Assembly (NCBI RefSeq): GCF_022024235.1
Contig: NZ_CP091799.1
Span: 193,501 to 257,500 of the forward strand
Length of the DNA stretch: 64,000 nucleotides
Source: Segatella baroniae B14
Lineage (GTDB): Bacteria > Bacteroidota > Bacteroidia > Bacteroidales > Bacteroidaceae
Reading direction: 5' to 3'
Positions 55,035 to 64,000 of the stretch are shown piece by piece. The first letter of the stretch is position 1; each line of letters opens with the position of its first letter. The position numbers and the translations under genes are program-made. The notes under the pieces were generated by a model. The model was not told the origin of the DNA. It saw only the letters and a list, made by a program, of their open reading frames with translations, and searched no databases.

Positions 55035-55069
55035 AAAAGGCGAATGAATAAATTTTTCATTCGCCTTTT
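55035..55069. terminator. Terminator of POT gene
   Basis: A perfect 14-base-pair stem (AAAAGGCGAATGAA at 55035-55048, complement at 55056-55069) with a 7-base loop, immediately downstream of the - strand POT gene. A-rich and T-rich arms allow function on both strands. Confidence 0.88.
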
Positions 55070-55088
55070 ATATGAAAGTATATGCTGT

Positions 55089-56708
55089 TTATTCTATACC
55101 CTTCATCATCTTCTTTAAAAGAGGGCAGAGGCAAATTAGAACAACACTTGCAACACCAGCCATTACAACAAAGATAAGGAAGAAATCTGTCAATGTTGCA
55201 ACTTCCCATCCGAGTATGCTTTGGGCAGGTTTACCAGGTTCAGGGAATAAGGTTGAGAATTTGCCGGCAAGAATGTTACTTGCAGCATTGCTCATAAACC
55301 ATACACCCATGAGTAAAGAAGCCAAACGTGCAGGAGATAACTTGTTTACCATACTCAATCCGATAGGCGACAGAGATAGCTCACCACAAGTGTGGATTGC
55401 ATACATTGCGATAAGCCAGAACATACTAACTTTAGAGTTGCCTGTTACACCAGCTGTACCAAAAGCGATAATTGCATATCCTATTGCTAAAAGCATTAAA
55501 CCGAGTGCTTGTTTCATTGGAGATGCAGGCTCTTTTCCTATTTTTCCTAATTTCTCCCAAAGTATGGCGAAAAGAGGAGCAAAACATACAACACAAATAG
55601 GGTTAACGCTTTGGAACCAAGCAGTTTTGAAGTCAATACCAAATAGATTTCTATCTACATTATGTTCTGCAAAATAAGTGAGTGATGCACCTGCCTGCTC
55701 GAAAGCTGACCAAAAGAAAATTACGAAAATGGCAATAATATAAATTACGCCAATACGACTCATTTCTTCTTTGGTAAGGCTCTTGTCTGTGATAATGAAT
55801 ACAGGCATTGCTATTGCAATAGCAAAAACAGCAGCAGATATGATATCGTTGAAGTTACCAGCATTAAGACCGCCAAAAGCAATATAGCAAACTATGGCTA
55901 AGGCAAGACTTAAGATAGGACGCCATATAGAATTCTTAACTTTAGGAGTTTCGTCCTCTTTAATCTCTTCACCTCTTGATAGAGCTTCTTCTTTAACTAA
56001 TTGTGATTTAGGTTTGTTACCTATCAACACACCTTCTGGTGTTCTTAGATATTTATTCTTAAGACTAGCAAAGATTACGATAGATAGTACCATAGCACAT
56101 CCAGCTGTAAAGAAAGCCCATTTAAAGTTAGAAGGATCTTCCCAACTACCCGTACCTACACCTCCGCAAATAAATGGAGCGATGAATGCACCTACATTGA
56201 TACCCATATAGAATATAGTGAATGCTGCATCTTTGCGATGATCGGTTGGCTCATACAAGTCGCCTACCATTGTAGAGATGTTTGGTTTAAAGAAGCCATT
56301 ACCAAAGATAAGAGCTGCCAAACCAGCGAACATCAGCATCTTGGCCATGAAATTATCTACATTTGGATCAATTGTTCCACCAAGTTCTGGAGCAATGGTA
56401 ATACTTTGTTTTACGAAACATGCACTTGCAAATAACAAAAATTGTCCAATGGCCATGATAATGCCACCAGTAATTATACTTTTGTTGTTTCCCCAATAAC
56501 GGTCAGCAATATAGCCACCAATTAGTGGAGTCAGGTATACGAGACCGGTGTATGATCCATAAATCTGGAAAGCATCAGTTGTTGAAAATAAGGCAGCGAC
56601 CATGTAAAGAGTAAAGAGGGCGCGCATGCCATAGTAACTAAATCTCTCGGCCATTTCTGTAGCAAACAACAGGTATAGGCCTTTTGGATGTCCTTGTTGA
56701 TGACTCAT
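55089..56708 (-). CDS. POT-family proton-dependent oligopeptide transporter
   Basis: 539 residues with about 14 membrane helices. The ExxER motif (EMAERFSYYG) is on the first helix and the PTR signature GYIADRYWGNNKSI is in the next loop. The family carries di- and tripeptides together with protons across the inner membrane. It lies 33 bases after an S9 peptidase gene on the same strand, so the pair would release and import short peptides. Confidence 0.94.
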   Translation of the reverse strand: MSHQQGHPKGLYLLFATEMAERFSYYGMRALFTLYMVAALFSTTDAFQIYGSYTGLVYLTPLIGGYIADRYWGNNKSIITGGIIMAIGQFLLFASACFVKQSITIAPELGGTIDPNVDNFMAKMLMFAGLAALIFGNGFFKPNISTMVGDLYEPTDHRKDAAFTIFYMGINVGAFIAPFICGGVGTGSWEDPSNFKWAFFTAGCAMVLSIVIFASLKNKYLRTPEGVLIGNKPKSQLVKEEALSRGEEIKEDETPKVKNSIWRPILSLALAIVCYIAFGGLNAGNFNDIISAAVFAIAIAMPVFIITDKSLTKEEMSRIGVIYIIAIFVIFFWSAFEQAGASLTYFAEHNVDRNLFGIDFKTAWFQSVNPICVVCFAPLFAILWEKLGKIGKEPASPMKQALGLMLLAIGYAIIAFGTAGVTGNSKVSMFWLIAMYAIHTCGELSLSPIGLSMVNKLSPARLASLLMGVWFMSNAASNILAGKFSTLFPEPGKPAQSILGWEVATLTDFFLIFVVMAGVASVVLICLCPLLKKMMKGIE

Positions 56709-56741
56709 TTTATTTTATTTTTTTGTTGTCTATTAAATAAT

Positions 56742-58895
56742 TTATTTTTTCAACCATTTGTCAAGCCATTCAAAGAATGTTCTCTGCCATAAAATTCCAT
56801 TTTGTGGCTTTAGTACCCAATGATTCTCGTCGGGATAAAGTAGCAATTCTGCTGGAATGCCTTTCATTCGAGCAGCTTTAAATGCTCCCATTCCTTGATT
56901 ATAATTGATTCGGAAATCTTTTTCACCGTGAATACACAAAATTGGAGTATCCCATTTATCTACATAAAGATGTGGACTTTGGGTATAAGTTTTTTCTGCA
57001 TTCTTTGATCTGTTCTTTTTCCAGTAAGCGTCTTCATATTCCCAGTTAGAAAACCAATCCTCTTCTGTGTCAGTGTACATAGATTCAAGATTGAAAGCTC
57101 CATCGTGAGCAATAAATGCTTTGAAACGCTTGTTGTGGTGTCCTGCAAGATAATATACAGAGAAACCGCCGAAACTGGCACCTACACATCCCAATCTGTC
57201 CTTGTCTACATATGGTAATTTTGCCGCATCATCGATGGCACTTAGGTAATCGTTCATACATTGACCTGTCCAATCACCACTTACTTCTTCGTTCCATGCC
57301 TGTCCAAAACCAGGTAATCCACGACGGTTTGGAGCTACGACAATATATCCTTGTGCAGCCATAATTTGGAAATTCCAACGGTAGCTCCAAAATTGTGAAA
57401 CAGGGCTCTGTGGACCACCTTCGCAGAAAAGTAAAGTAGGATATTTTTTGTTTTCATCAAAGTGAGGAGGTAATATAATCCAAACTAACTCTTTTTTGCC
57501 ATCTGTTGTTTCTACCCATCTTTGGCTTACCTTTCCCATTTGCATTTGATCAAGAATATGCTTGTTCTCATTGGTGATTTGAGTTACTGCGCTCTTCTTG
57601 GCTTTGTCTGAAGGCTTGATAAGGTAGATATCATCAGGATGAGAAATACTGTGGCGTGTAGCAATTAGCATATTCGTGTTGCCCAAAGTCTGAATGCTTC
57701 CATAGTCATACCATCCATCTGTGAGCTGTTTTATCTCACCATTCAAATTAGTCTGGTATACCATTGTGGTTGCTTCCCAAACACCGATAAAATATAGTGT
57801 TTTAGAATTATTAGCCCAACAATAATCATCGACATTAGAATCAAATGTTTCTGTTACATATTTTTTTGTGCCTTTTTTAATGTTATATATACAAAGGCGA
57901 TTTCGGTCACTTTCATAACCGTCTCTTTCCATACTTTGCCAAGCGATGTAGTTTCCATCAGGAGAGAACTTTGGATTGATGTCGTAGCCAACATTGAAAT
58001 CTCCGTTTTGATGATTTACAGCTTGGTCTTTTAAACTTTTTGTAGGATCAACTTTTGGTGCCTTATAATCTGCAGGTTTGCAAAGGTTAATCGTCTTTCC
58101 GCTTTCTATATTGTACAGATAGATATCGGCATCTGTTGATATGGCATAGTCTACACCTTCTTTCTTTCTGCAGGTGTAAGCTACATTTTTTGAGTCAGGA
58201 CTCCATGCAAATTGTTCAATACCGCCAAATGGTGCTAATGGACTTTCGTATGGTTCACCTTTTAGAATGTCTATACCCTCTGTAATTTTGTCATTTTTTA
58301 ATTCTGCTACAAAGGGATGTGCTATTGTTTCAACATAGTGATCCCAATGTCTGTAATTAAGGTCTGTTACAACGCGTCCACTTGCTAGAGGTAAGTCTGA
58401 AGGATTTTTTTTGATGCTACCATAATATGGTATACTCATTATAAGTAACACTTTTTTGCCATCAGGTGAGAAACGAAAACCTTCAATGGCAATTTTTGAA
58501 TTGGAGAGTTGTTTACGGTTTTTGCCGTCAACGTCCATTTTCCAAATTTGACCGTCTCTTAAAAAGGCTAGGCTTTTACCATTTTCTATCCAGGCAACAT
58601 CACTTTCACTTTTAGCATCTTGGGTAAGTTGTATTTTATTCTTACCATTGCTGTCGCTTACATAAAGGATTTGGTGTCCTTTGTTTTCTTTAACACTGTA
58701 GTAACCTACTTGATAGGCGATTTTTTTCCCGTCTGGTGAGGTCGTAACTCCTCCGATTCTTCCCATAGCCCATAATGCTTCTGGGGTCATTAAATCTCTC
58801 TCAAGTTTTATGTTACTCTTTCCAATCATAGTTTGTGCTTGTACAGTACTGCAAGTTAGAATTGCAGCAGCTGCCAACGTTATTAAATTGTTCAT
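56742..58895 (-). CDS. S9 prolyl oligopeptidase-family peptidase (DPP5-like)
   Basis: 717 residues: signal peptide (to about residue 20), an N-terminal beta-propeller with repeated WSPDSKN/FSPDGK-type blades, and a C-terminal alpha/beta hydrolase. The active site shows GASFGG with Ser574, an aspartate in IHGEKDFRI and a histidine in DENHWV. The segment AGHHNKRFKAFIAHDG is typical of the S9C group that includes dipeptidyl peptidase 5 of Porphyromonas. It probably acts in the periplasm to release dipeptides for the POT transporter encoded next. Confidence 0.92.
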   Translation of the reverse strand: MNNLITLAAAAILTCSTVQAQTMIGKSNIKLERDLMTPEALWAMGRIGGVTTSPDGKKIAYQVGYYSVKENKGHQILYVSDSNGKNKIQLTQDAKSESDVAWIENGKSLAFLRDGQIWKMDVDGKNRKQLSNSKIAIEGFRFSPDGKKVLLIMSIPYYGSIKKNPSDLPLASGRVVTDLNYRHWDHYVETIAHPFVAELKNDKITEGIDILKGEPYESPLAPFGGIEQFAWSPDSKNVAYTCRKKEGVDYAISTDADIYLYNIESGKTINLCKPADYKAPKVDPTKSLKDQAVNHQNGDFNVGYDINPKFSPDGNYIAWQSMERDGYESDRNRLCIYNIKKGTKKYVTETFDSNVDDYCWANNSKTLYFIGVWEATTMVYQTNLNGEIKQLTDGWYDYGSIQTLGNTNMLIATRHSISHPDDIYLIKPSDKAKKSAVTQITNENKHILDQMQMGKVSQRWVETTDGKKELVWIILPPHFDENKKYPTLLFCEGGPQSPVSQFWSYRWNFQIMAAQGYIVVAPNRRGLPGFGQAWNEEVSGDWTGQCMNDYLSAIDDAAKLPYVDKDRLGCVGASFGGFSVYYLAGHHNKRFKAFIAHDGAFNLESMYTDTEEDWFSNWEYEDAYWKKNRSKNAEKTYTQSPHLYVDKWDTPILCIHGEKDFRINYNQGMGAFKAARMKGIPAELLLYPDENHWVLKPQNGILWQRTFFEWLDKWLKK

Positions 58896-58913
58896 AATTA
58901 GAAGTAGTAGATT

Positions 58914-58945
58914 AAAAGGGCGGGCATTAGAATGTCCGCCCTTTT
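58914..58945 (-). terminator. Terminator between yidC and S9 peptidase gene
   Basis: An inverted repeat AAAAGGGCGG (58914-58923) against its complement CCGCCCTTTT (58936-58945), extended inward by G-T and C-G pairs. It follows yidC on the - strand. The T-run is longer on the + strand side, but the AAAA arm gives UUUU on the - strand transcript. Confidence 0.75.
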
Positions 58946-58947
58946 TT

Positions 58948-60873
58948 TTATTTATTTAGACTATTTTTCTTGCGTTCTAATTCTTCTCGTTTGCGTTGCA
59001 TTTCCATCTGTTCTTGTTGTATAGCTTGTAAACGAGCAGCTAAGCCTGATACCTTTTGGGGATTGGTTTTATTTTCTTTGTATCTAGCTTCTAGAATCTG
59101 AAGTAGCTTTTCGTCGTTTGTTGTTTTTCGAAGTGTCCACATGATGGCTGCGCTGAAAAACAAGCTGACAAAATAGTAGAAGTTCAAACCTGCACTATAA
59201 TCATTGAACATGAAGAAGAACATGAGCGGCATTAAAAGCATCATCCATCTCATCATTTTCATTTGTTCTGCCTGTTGGCCTACCATTTGATCTTTTTGTT
59301 GCTGCATTGTGAACCAGCTATATAGAATGTTTGCACCACAGAATAAGATACAGGTTAAGCTGATGTGGTCGCCTAGCATCCATAGATTGGTTCCCCATTC
59401 GAAGATAGGATCGTATGTACTCAAATCGTTAATCCACAAGAAACTCTCACCACGGAGTTGGATTGCGTTAGGAACGAAGTTGAACATAGCAATCCAAATT
59501 GGCATCTGAATGAGCATTGGTAAACAGCCTGATAATGGACTTACTCCGTATTTTGCGTATTCAGCCATCATAGCCTGCTGTTTCTTCATTTGATCCTCTG
59601 GCTTATCGTATTGTTTGGTAGCTTCTTCCAATTTAGGCTTAAGAACTCTCATTTTAGCAGAGCTCATATAGCTTTTCTTTACCATTGGATAGGTGATAAC
59701 CTTTAAGAGTAAAGTGATAAGAATTAAGACAATACCCATTGGAAATACCTGGCTAAGCCAATCAAATACGTAAAGTGTGAACCATCGATTAATGATTCGG
59801 AATAATGGCCATCCTAAGTATACTAATCGCTGTAATTCCAAGTCTTTGCCAAAATTGCTTTCAGACTCAACCTTTTGTAGAAGTCGGAAATCGTTTGGGC
59901 CATAGTAGAAATCAAATTCTGAAGGTTGTTTTCCTGTTGGATCAAAGAATGTTTTCAACTTAGCTTGGTATTGTTTAAGATAACCTGATTCTTTGTCCTG
60001 TGGAATACTTGTCATTAAAGCATTCTCTTGAAAATCATTCTTGGCAATCATCACTGATGAGAAGAACTGATTTTTGAAAGCGACCCAATCTACTTTCTCT
60101 TCTATCTTTTCGTCAATAGCTTCTTTTGTTTCATTCAAATAATCTGTTCCACCTTCTGTATTGTGATAGGTGAGAGTAGCATATCTATTTTCGAATGAGA
60201 ATCCTCTTTCTTGCTGGCGACAGCGTTCAGCCCAGTCAACATCCATTGTATTTGTATTAGGTGCAAAAATGCCAGACATGCCGTTTACACTTAACTGCAT
60301 GTGGAGCATATAATCTTTACCTAATACATAGCTCAGCTTAATGTTTTTGCCAGGAGCAGCCTCTGCAGTAAATACGACTGTAGAGTCTGTAACTTCAGAA
60401 GCTGTAAAATATAGTTCAGAAGTAACGATGTTAGCCTCTTTAGCTGAAAGCATAAATTTGAGGGCTTGATCTTTTTGATCAAACAAAGTTACTTTGTCCT
60501 GATCTTTTGAACCATCTTTTACTTGAATGTTATGACCTACATAGTTCTTAATAACAGCTTTTTCTACTGTTGCACCTTTGGTATTTAATGTTAGCTCAAT
60601 TTTATCATTATGCAATGTAACCGTTTGAGCTTTACCATTCAATGCAGAATGAAACAAAGCTGTTGTATCTTCAAGAATTTTTGCTTTGGCAGCTTCTTGT
60701 TTGGCTTTTTCAGCATCCTTAAAGGCCTTCTCGGTCTTTTTCTTAGCTTCTTCTTGCTTTGCAAGTTGTTCTTGTTGAGCTTTAATTTCTTCTTCTGATG
60801 GCTGAGTATACCAGCCATAACCGATAATAAGAAGGGCAATAAGAACTATGCCTGTAATGTTATTCTTGTTCAT
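58948..60873 (-). CDS. yidC: Membrane protein insertase YidC
   Basis: 641 residues: an N-terminal membrane helix (5-22), a charged Lys/Glu/Ala-rich linker (25-65), a large periplasmic beta domain (about 70-340), and the five-helix insertase core (about 370-570; KMRVLKPKLEE, GCLPMLIQMPIWIAMFNF) with the groove arginine region, then a basic charged tail. It inserts and folds inner-membrane proteins. It is cotranscribed with pyrG (4-base gap). Confidence 0.96.
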   Translation of the reverse strand: MNKNNITGIVLIALLIIGYGWYTQPSEEEIKAQQEQLAKQEEAKKKTEKAFKDAEKAKQEAAKAKILEDTTALFHSALNGKAQTVTLHNDKIELTLNTKGATVEKAVIKNYVGHNIQVKDGSKDQDKVTLFDQKDQALKFMLSAKEANIVTSELYFTASEVTDSTVVFTAEAAPGKNIKLSYVLGKDYMLHMQLSVNGMSGIFAPNTNTMDVDWAERCRQQERGFSFENRYATLTYHNTEGGTDYLNETKEAIDEKIEEKVDWVAFKNQFFSSVMIAKNDFQENALMTSIPQDKESGYLKQYQAKLKTFFDPTGKQPSEFDFYYGPNDFRLLQKVESESNFGKDLELQRLVYLGWPLFRIINRWFTLYVFDWLSQVFPMGIVLILITLLLKVITYPMVKKSYMSSAKMRVLKPKLEEATKQYDKPEDQMKKQQAMMAEYAKYGVSPLSGCLPMLIQMPIWIAMFNFVPNAIQLRGESFLWINDLSTYDPIFEWGTNLWMLGDHISLTCILFCGANILYSWFTMQQQKDQMVGQQAEQMKMMRWMMLLMPLMFFFMFNDYSAGLNFYYFVSLFFSAAIMWTLRKTTNDEKLLQILEARYKENKTNPQKVSGLAARLQAIQQEQMEMQRKREELERKKNSLNK

Positions 60874-60877
60874 TTAT

Positions 60878-62482
60878 TTATTTTTTGTTAGCAATTGCTG
60901 TCTTTACAAAATCAACGAAAAGAGGATGAGGATGTAATACAGTGCTTTGATATTCAGGATGATATTGTGTTCCGATATACCATTTCAATGTTGGTATTTC
61001 TACAATTTCTACCAAATCGCTTTCTGGATTTCTTCCTACACATTTCATTCCATTTTTTTCATACTCTTTCTGATAGTCATTGTTAAATTCATAACGATGG
61101 CGATGTCTTTCTTGAATATGCTCTTTCTTGTAAATATCAAAAACTCTTGATCCTTGTTTTAATACACATTCATAAGCTCCAAGTCTCATTGTACCGCCCA
61201 TGGTTGAGATGTTTTTTTGTTCTTCCATAATGTCAATTACATTATGTGGAGTCTTTTCATCTATTTCTTTTGAATTTGCATCTGCATAACCCAATACGTT
61301 TCGAGCAAATTCGATAACCATCATTTGCATACCTAGGCATATACCGAATGTAGGTATGTCGTGAGTTCTTGTATAGTGAGCTGCTATGATTTTGCCTTCA
61401 ATACCACGTTGCCCAAAACCTGGACATACAACAATTCCATCTTGGCCTTTTAGCTTGTCAGCTACATTTTCTTCAGTAATGTATTCTGAGTTAATGAAAG
61501 TGATATTAACTTTTCTATCATTGTAAGTTCCTGCATGTGATAGACTCTCGCGTATACTTTTATATGCGTCTTGTAGATCGTATTTGCCAACGAGACCTAT
61601 ATTAACAGTTTCAGTCGAGTTATTTCGGCGTTCCAAAAAAGCTTTCCACGGACCTAATGCAGGAGTTTCTCCTACGTTCATACCTGTTTTTCTTAATATA
61701 GCAGCATCGAGTCCTTGCTCTTGCATATGTACAGGTACTTCGTAAATGCTTGGAAGGTCTTCGCTTTGGAATACACAATCATAATCTACATTACAGAAAC
61801 TTGCAACTTTTTTAAGGATACCATTAGGTAAATGTTTTTCCGTACGGAGTACAAGTATGTCAGGCTGAATACCAACGCTCTGTAGTTCTTTTACAGAATG
61901 TTGGGTTGGTTTAGTCTTGAGCTCTCCTGCAGCCTTCAAGTAAGGTACGTATGTTAAATGTACGTTAATTGCATTTTTGCCCAATTCCCATTTTAACTGT
62001 CGTATGGCTTCCATGAAAGGTGCACTTTCGATGTCACCTATTGTACCACCAATTTCAGTGATAACAAAATCATAATTATATTTTTGTCCAAGAGACTTTA
62101 CGTTTCTCTTTATTTCATCAGTGATGTGAGGTACGACTTGAATCGTTTTTCCTAAATAATCTCCGCGTCTTTCTTTGTCAATGACAGCTTTATATATACG
62201 GCCTGTTGTCAAAGAATTAGCTTTTGTTGTTTTAATACCTGTAAATCGCTCATAATGACCAAGGTCTAAGTCGGTTTCCATTCCATCTACAGTAACATAA
62301 CACTCTCCATGTTCATATGGATTCAGAGTACCTGGGTCGATGTTAATGTATGGGTCAAATTTTTGGATTGTGATGTTGTAGCCCCTAGCCTGGAGCAATT
62401 TGCCAATGGATGCAGAGATAATACCTTTACCTAGTGAAGACACTACACCACCGGTGACGAAGATATACTTTGTTTCAGCCAC
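60878..62482 (-). CDS. pyrG: CTP synthase
   Basis: 534 residues. The N-terminal amidoligase domain (VTGGVVSSLGKGI, then YINIDPGTLNPYEHGE) is followed by a glutamine amidotransferase domain with the catalytic Cys in GICLGMQ and the His-Glu pair near the end (QYHPEYQS). It makes CTP from UTP using glutamine and ATP. Start ATG at 62482; the gene leads the pyrG-yidC operon. Confidence 0.97.
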   Translation of the reverse strand: MAETKYIFVTGGVVSSLGKGIISASIGKLLQARGYNITIQKFDPYINIDPGTLNPYEHGECYVTVDGMETDLDLGHYERFTGIKTTKANSLTTGRIYKAVIDKERRGDYLGKTIQVVPHITDEIKRNVKSLGQKYNYDFVITEIGGTIGDIESAPFMEAIRQLKWELGKNAINVHLTYVPYLKAAGELKTKPTQHSVKELQSVGIQPDILVLRTEKHLPNGILKKVASFCNVDYDCVFQSEDLPSIYEVPVHMQEQGLDAAILRKTGMNVGETPALGPWKAFLERRNNSTETVNIGLVGKYDLQDAYKSIRESLSHAGTYNDRKVNITFINSEYITEENVADKLKGQDGIVVCPGFGQRGIEGKIIAAHYTRTHDIPTFGICLGMQMMVIEFARNVLGYADANSKEIDEKTPHNVIDIMEEQKNISTMGGTMRLGAYECVLKQGSRVFDIYKKEHIQERHRHRYEFNNDYQKEYEKNGMKCVGRNPESDLVEIVEIPTLKWYIGTQYHPEYQSTVLHPHPLFVDFVKTAIANKK

Positions 62483-62520
62483 GATTGTGATTTTTAAATT
62501 ACTTTATAATTAACAAGTTG

Positions 62521-62528
62521 CAAAGTTA
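62521..62528 (-). promoter_or_regulatory. Probable -7 box of pyrG-yidC operon
   Basis: TAACTTTG on the - strand, a full TAnnTTTG match about 40 bases before the pyrG ATG. A TTTG lies further upstream (62545-62548) but at 16 bases, shorter than usual. Confidence 0.55.
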
Positions 62529-62604
62529 CAACAAAAATATGAAACAAACAAGTAATCAAAATAATAATCTGTGTTAATCTGTGTATTCTATAAACTATTT
62601 TTCT

Positions 62605-62612
62605 TACCTTTG
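62605..62612 (+). promoter_or_regulatory. Probable -7 box of DUF3078 gene
   Basis: TACCTTTG, a full -7 match 24 bases before the ATG at 62636. No TTTG at the expected distance; a TCTGTGT direct repeat lies in the -33 area. Confidence 0.55.
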
Positions 62613-62635
62613 TAGCCGATTTTTTATGAATGATG

Positions 62636-63916
62636 ATGAATAAAATACTTATAAGCCTTATTGTTCTATGTATGTTTAATTTGGGTAGTCAAGCCCAAAG
62701 GCGTGCAAGACAGACACATATAGATGATGTGTCTCTTTCTTTTTTAAGACAATATGATGATTCGTTGAAGAATTATGAGCGTAGGTTGGATACTCTTCAG
62801 TCAATGGTAAAGCCTTTGAGTGTAGAAAATGATTTCATTTTGTTTTCTCCACTAACATTTTATAAAGGTCCTGCTAAAGATATTCTAAATCTTGAAAAGC
62901 AGCAAGGTGGAATAGCTAATCGATTGTTGAATAATTCGTTGATGAATATTTATCTCCGTCGACCAGATTTGATACGCTTTACCGAGAATGAGTTGATTTC
63001 GACATCTATAAATGGGGTAGATGATCATTCCGTACAAAATCCGAGTCACAACATTATTGATAGAGTCGCTCCTGTTCCAATGGAGCCAGATGTTATTTCT
63101 ATGGATGTTTGGGTGACTAAACCAAATTTTTGGACTTTTTCTGGCGATTATTATCTTCAATTCTTACAAAATTATATCTCAGGTAATTGGTATAAAGGAG
63201 GAGAAAGTAATTATTCTATGCTCGGAAGTGTAACTTTGCAGGCTAATTATAATAATAAGCAAAAAGTAAAGTGGGATAATAAATTAGAGTTGAAGTTAGG
63301 TTATCAGACTTCGCGCGGTGATACTCTCCATAAATATAAAACTTCAGAAGATTTATTACGATATACCGGAAAGTTGGGTCTACAGGCTGCCAGTAAATGG
63401 TATTATACGTTGCAGTTGATTGCTTATACTCAGTTCACACGTGGTTATAAGAGTAATGATCCTTTTGTATATAGTGATTTTATGTCTCCGTTCAATTTAA
63501 ATGTGTCTGTCGGTATGGATTATACTGTTAGTTGGTTGAATAAAAAACTAACTGGTACGGTTCATTTAGCTCCTTTTGCTTTCAACTGGAAATATGTTGA
63601 TCGATTGGAGCTTTCTACAAGAAACGGTATTGATGAAGGTCGTCACAGCCTTTCGGACTTTGGTTCTGAGTTTACTGTTGATTTGACGTGGGCCTTATCT
63701 GATATGGTGAAGTGGAAAACAAGAATGTATGGTTATACTACATATAACCGTACGGAGTTTGAATGGGAAAATCAGATTTCGTTACAGTTTAATCGGTATA
63801 TATCTGCTAATATATTCTTGTATCCACGATTTGATGATGGTGGGACTCGTGATACTGATTATGGCTATTGGGAATTTAAAGAATATTGCTCTTTAGGATT
63901 TTCGTATTCGTTTTAG
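62636..63916 (+). CDS. DUF3078-type outer-membrane protein
   Basis: 426 residues from the third of three consecutive in-frame ATGs (62630, 62633, 62636); the last gives the best signal peptide (MNKILISLIVLCMFNLGSQA). Most of the C-terminal 270 residues are alternating beta strands ending in a terminal Phe (SLGFSYSF), as in outer-membrane barrels. The conserved block ISGNWYKGGESNYSMLGSV is typical of the DUF3078 family found in Bacteroidetes. Its function is unknown. Confidence 0.85.
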   Translation: MNKILISLIVLCMFNLGSQAQRRARQTHIDDVSLSFLRQYDDSLKNYERRLDTLQSMVKPLSVENDFILFSPLTFYKGPAKDILNLEKQQGGIANRLLNNSLMNIYLRRPDLIRFTENELISTSINGVDDHSVQNPSHNIIDRVAPVPMEPDVISMDVWVTKPNFWTFSGDYYLQFLQNYISGNWYKGGESNYSMLGSVTLQANYNNKQKVKWDNKLELKLGYQTSRGDTLHKYKTSEDLLRYTGKLGLQAASKWYYTLQLIAYTQFTRGYKSNDPFVYSDFMSPFNLNVSVGMDYTVSWLNKKLTGTVHLAPFAFNWKYVDRLELSTRNGIDEGRHSLSDFGSEFTVDLTWALSDMVKWKTRMYGYTTYNRTEFEWENQISLQFNRYISANIFLYPRFDDGGTRDTDYGYWEFKEYCSLGFSYSF

Positions 63917-63923
63917 CAGAGTC

Positions 63924-64000
63924 TTATTCGTTTGTATATAGCCAGTACACAGCAATGATAATAACTAATGCAATAGTACCAAGTATTAAGAAAAGTGTGT
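63924..64000 (-). CDS. C-terminal end of a membrane protein (cut by window edge)
   Basis: An open frame on the - strand enters from the right edge and ends with TAA at 63924-63926. The 24 visible residues (TLFLILGTIALVIIIAVYW, then LYTNE) form one membrane helix with a short hydrophilic end. It is convergent with the DUF3078 gene. Too short to assign a family. Confidence 0.4.
   Translation of the reverse strand, partial: TLFLILGTIALVIIIAVYWLYTNE

Larger units (their letters stand above)
54667..55088. other. Intergenic region with three inverted repeats (422 bp)
   Basis: No coding frame was seen. It holds the MFS terminator (54695-54743), a 22-base-pair perfect hairpin (54979-55026) and the POT-side terminator (55035-55069). 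Between 54744 and 54978 I see nothing I can name. Confidence 0.65.

Noticed and set aside
54979..55069. Insertion sequence ends
   Set aside because: The inverted repeats enclose only a few bases, and no transposase frame or target duplication is visible.
55072..55677. 201-codon + strand frame opposite the POT gene
   Set aside because: The POT gene on the other strand shows the family motifs; this frame is its shadow.
1..64000. Prophage, integrative element or defence island
   Set aside because: No integrase, phage structural, restriction or toxin-antitoxin genes were recognised; most genes are ordinary chromosomal functions.

Overview
The window looks like chromosomal DNA from a member of the Bacteroidales, most likely Prevotellaceae. 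The evidence is AT-rich DNA; Bacteroidetes-type promoters (a TTTG box about 20 bases before TAnnTTTG, with no strong Shine-Dalgarno need); a complex I operon without nuoE/F/G and with a fused nuoCD; GLPGLI and DUF3078 proteins; a TonB-dependent-type outer-membrane protein; a type IX secretion (T9SS) C-terminal domain; and a PorT-family barrel. No tRNA, rRNA, CRISPR array, transposase, integrase or phage gene was seen.

Layout. 1-10.6 kb: the end of a surface polysaccharide locus. On the + strand are a glycosyltransferase (cut by the window edge), a GNAT acetyltransferase, a PglC/WcaJ-type sugar-phosphate transferase, a GT2 glycosyltransferase, a DegT-type aminotransferase, a PglF/CapD-type 4,6-dehydratase and a nucleotidyltransferase-like protein. 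It converges on a - strand operon of rmlA, a Wzc-type tyrosine kinase and a small HAD phosphatase. 10.7-13.8 kb: a conserved unknown protein, a coiled-coil protein, zapA and rny (cell division and RNA decay). 13.8-23.2 kb: a divergent pair (Rid-type protein and porin) followed by an imelysin lipoprotein, a di-heme peroxidase-like lipoprotein, a CcsBA cytochrome c synthase and a hemerythrin-LuxR regulator. Together these look like an envelope iron/heme/redox module. 23.2-27.8 kb: a - strand operon of a 62-residue exported acidic peptide, two GLPGLI proteins and a TonB-receptor-like barrel. 27.8-28.6 kb: a structured non-coding stretch. 28.6-34.8 kb: a - strand run of mscS-type channel, kdsA, kdsD, an exported phospholipase D-type protein and a LuxR protein with a degenerate receiver. 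34.9-46.3 kb: a BadF-type sugar kinase and the nuoA-B-CD-H-I-J-K-L-M-N operon. 46.3-50.3 kb: a short penicillin-binding transpeptidase downstream of uvrA. 50.3-53.2 kb: a T9SS cargo-like protein, a LysM/periplasmic-binding protein and a PorT-family barrel. 53.3-58.9 kb: an MFS transporter, a POT peptide transporter and an S9 peptidase (peptide use). 58.9-64 kb: yidC, pyrG, a DUF3078 barrel and the end of one more gene at the right edge.

Two genes are broken in this sequence, about 2.3 kb apart. uvrA is split by a -1 shift at a six-A run. The LysM protein has an in-frame TAG between its signal peptide and its first LysM domain. Candidates for something new are the small-peptide/GLPGLI/TonB-like operon with its hairpins and flanking LuxR pair, the envelope redox module with a palindrome over its promoter, and the structured 28.1-28.6 kb stretch.
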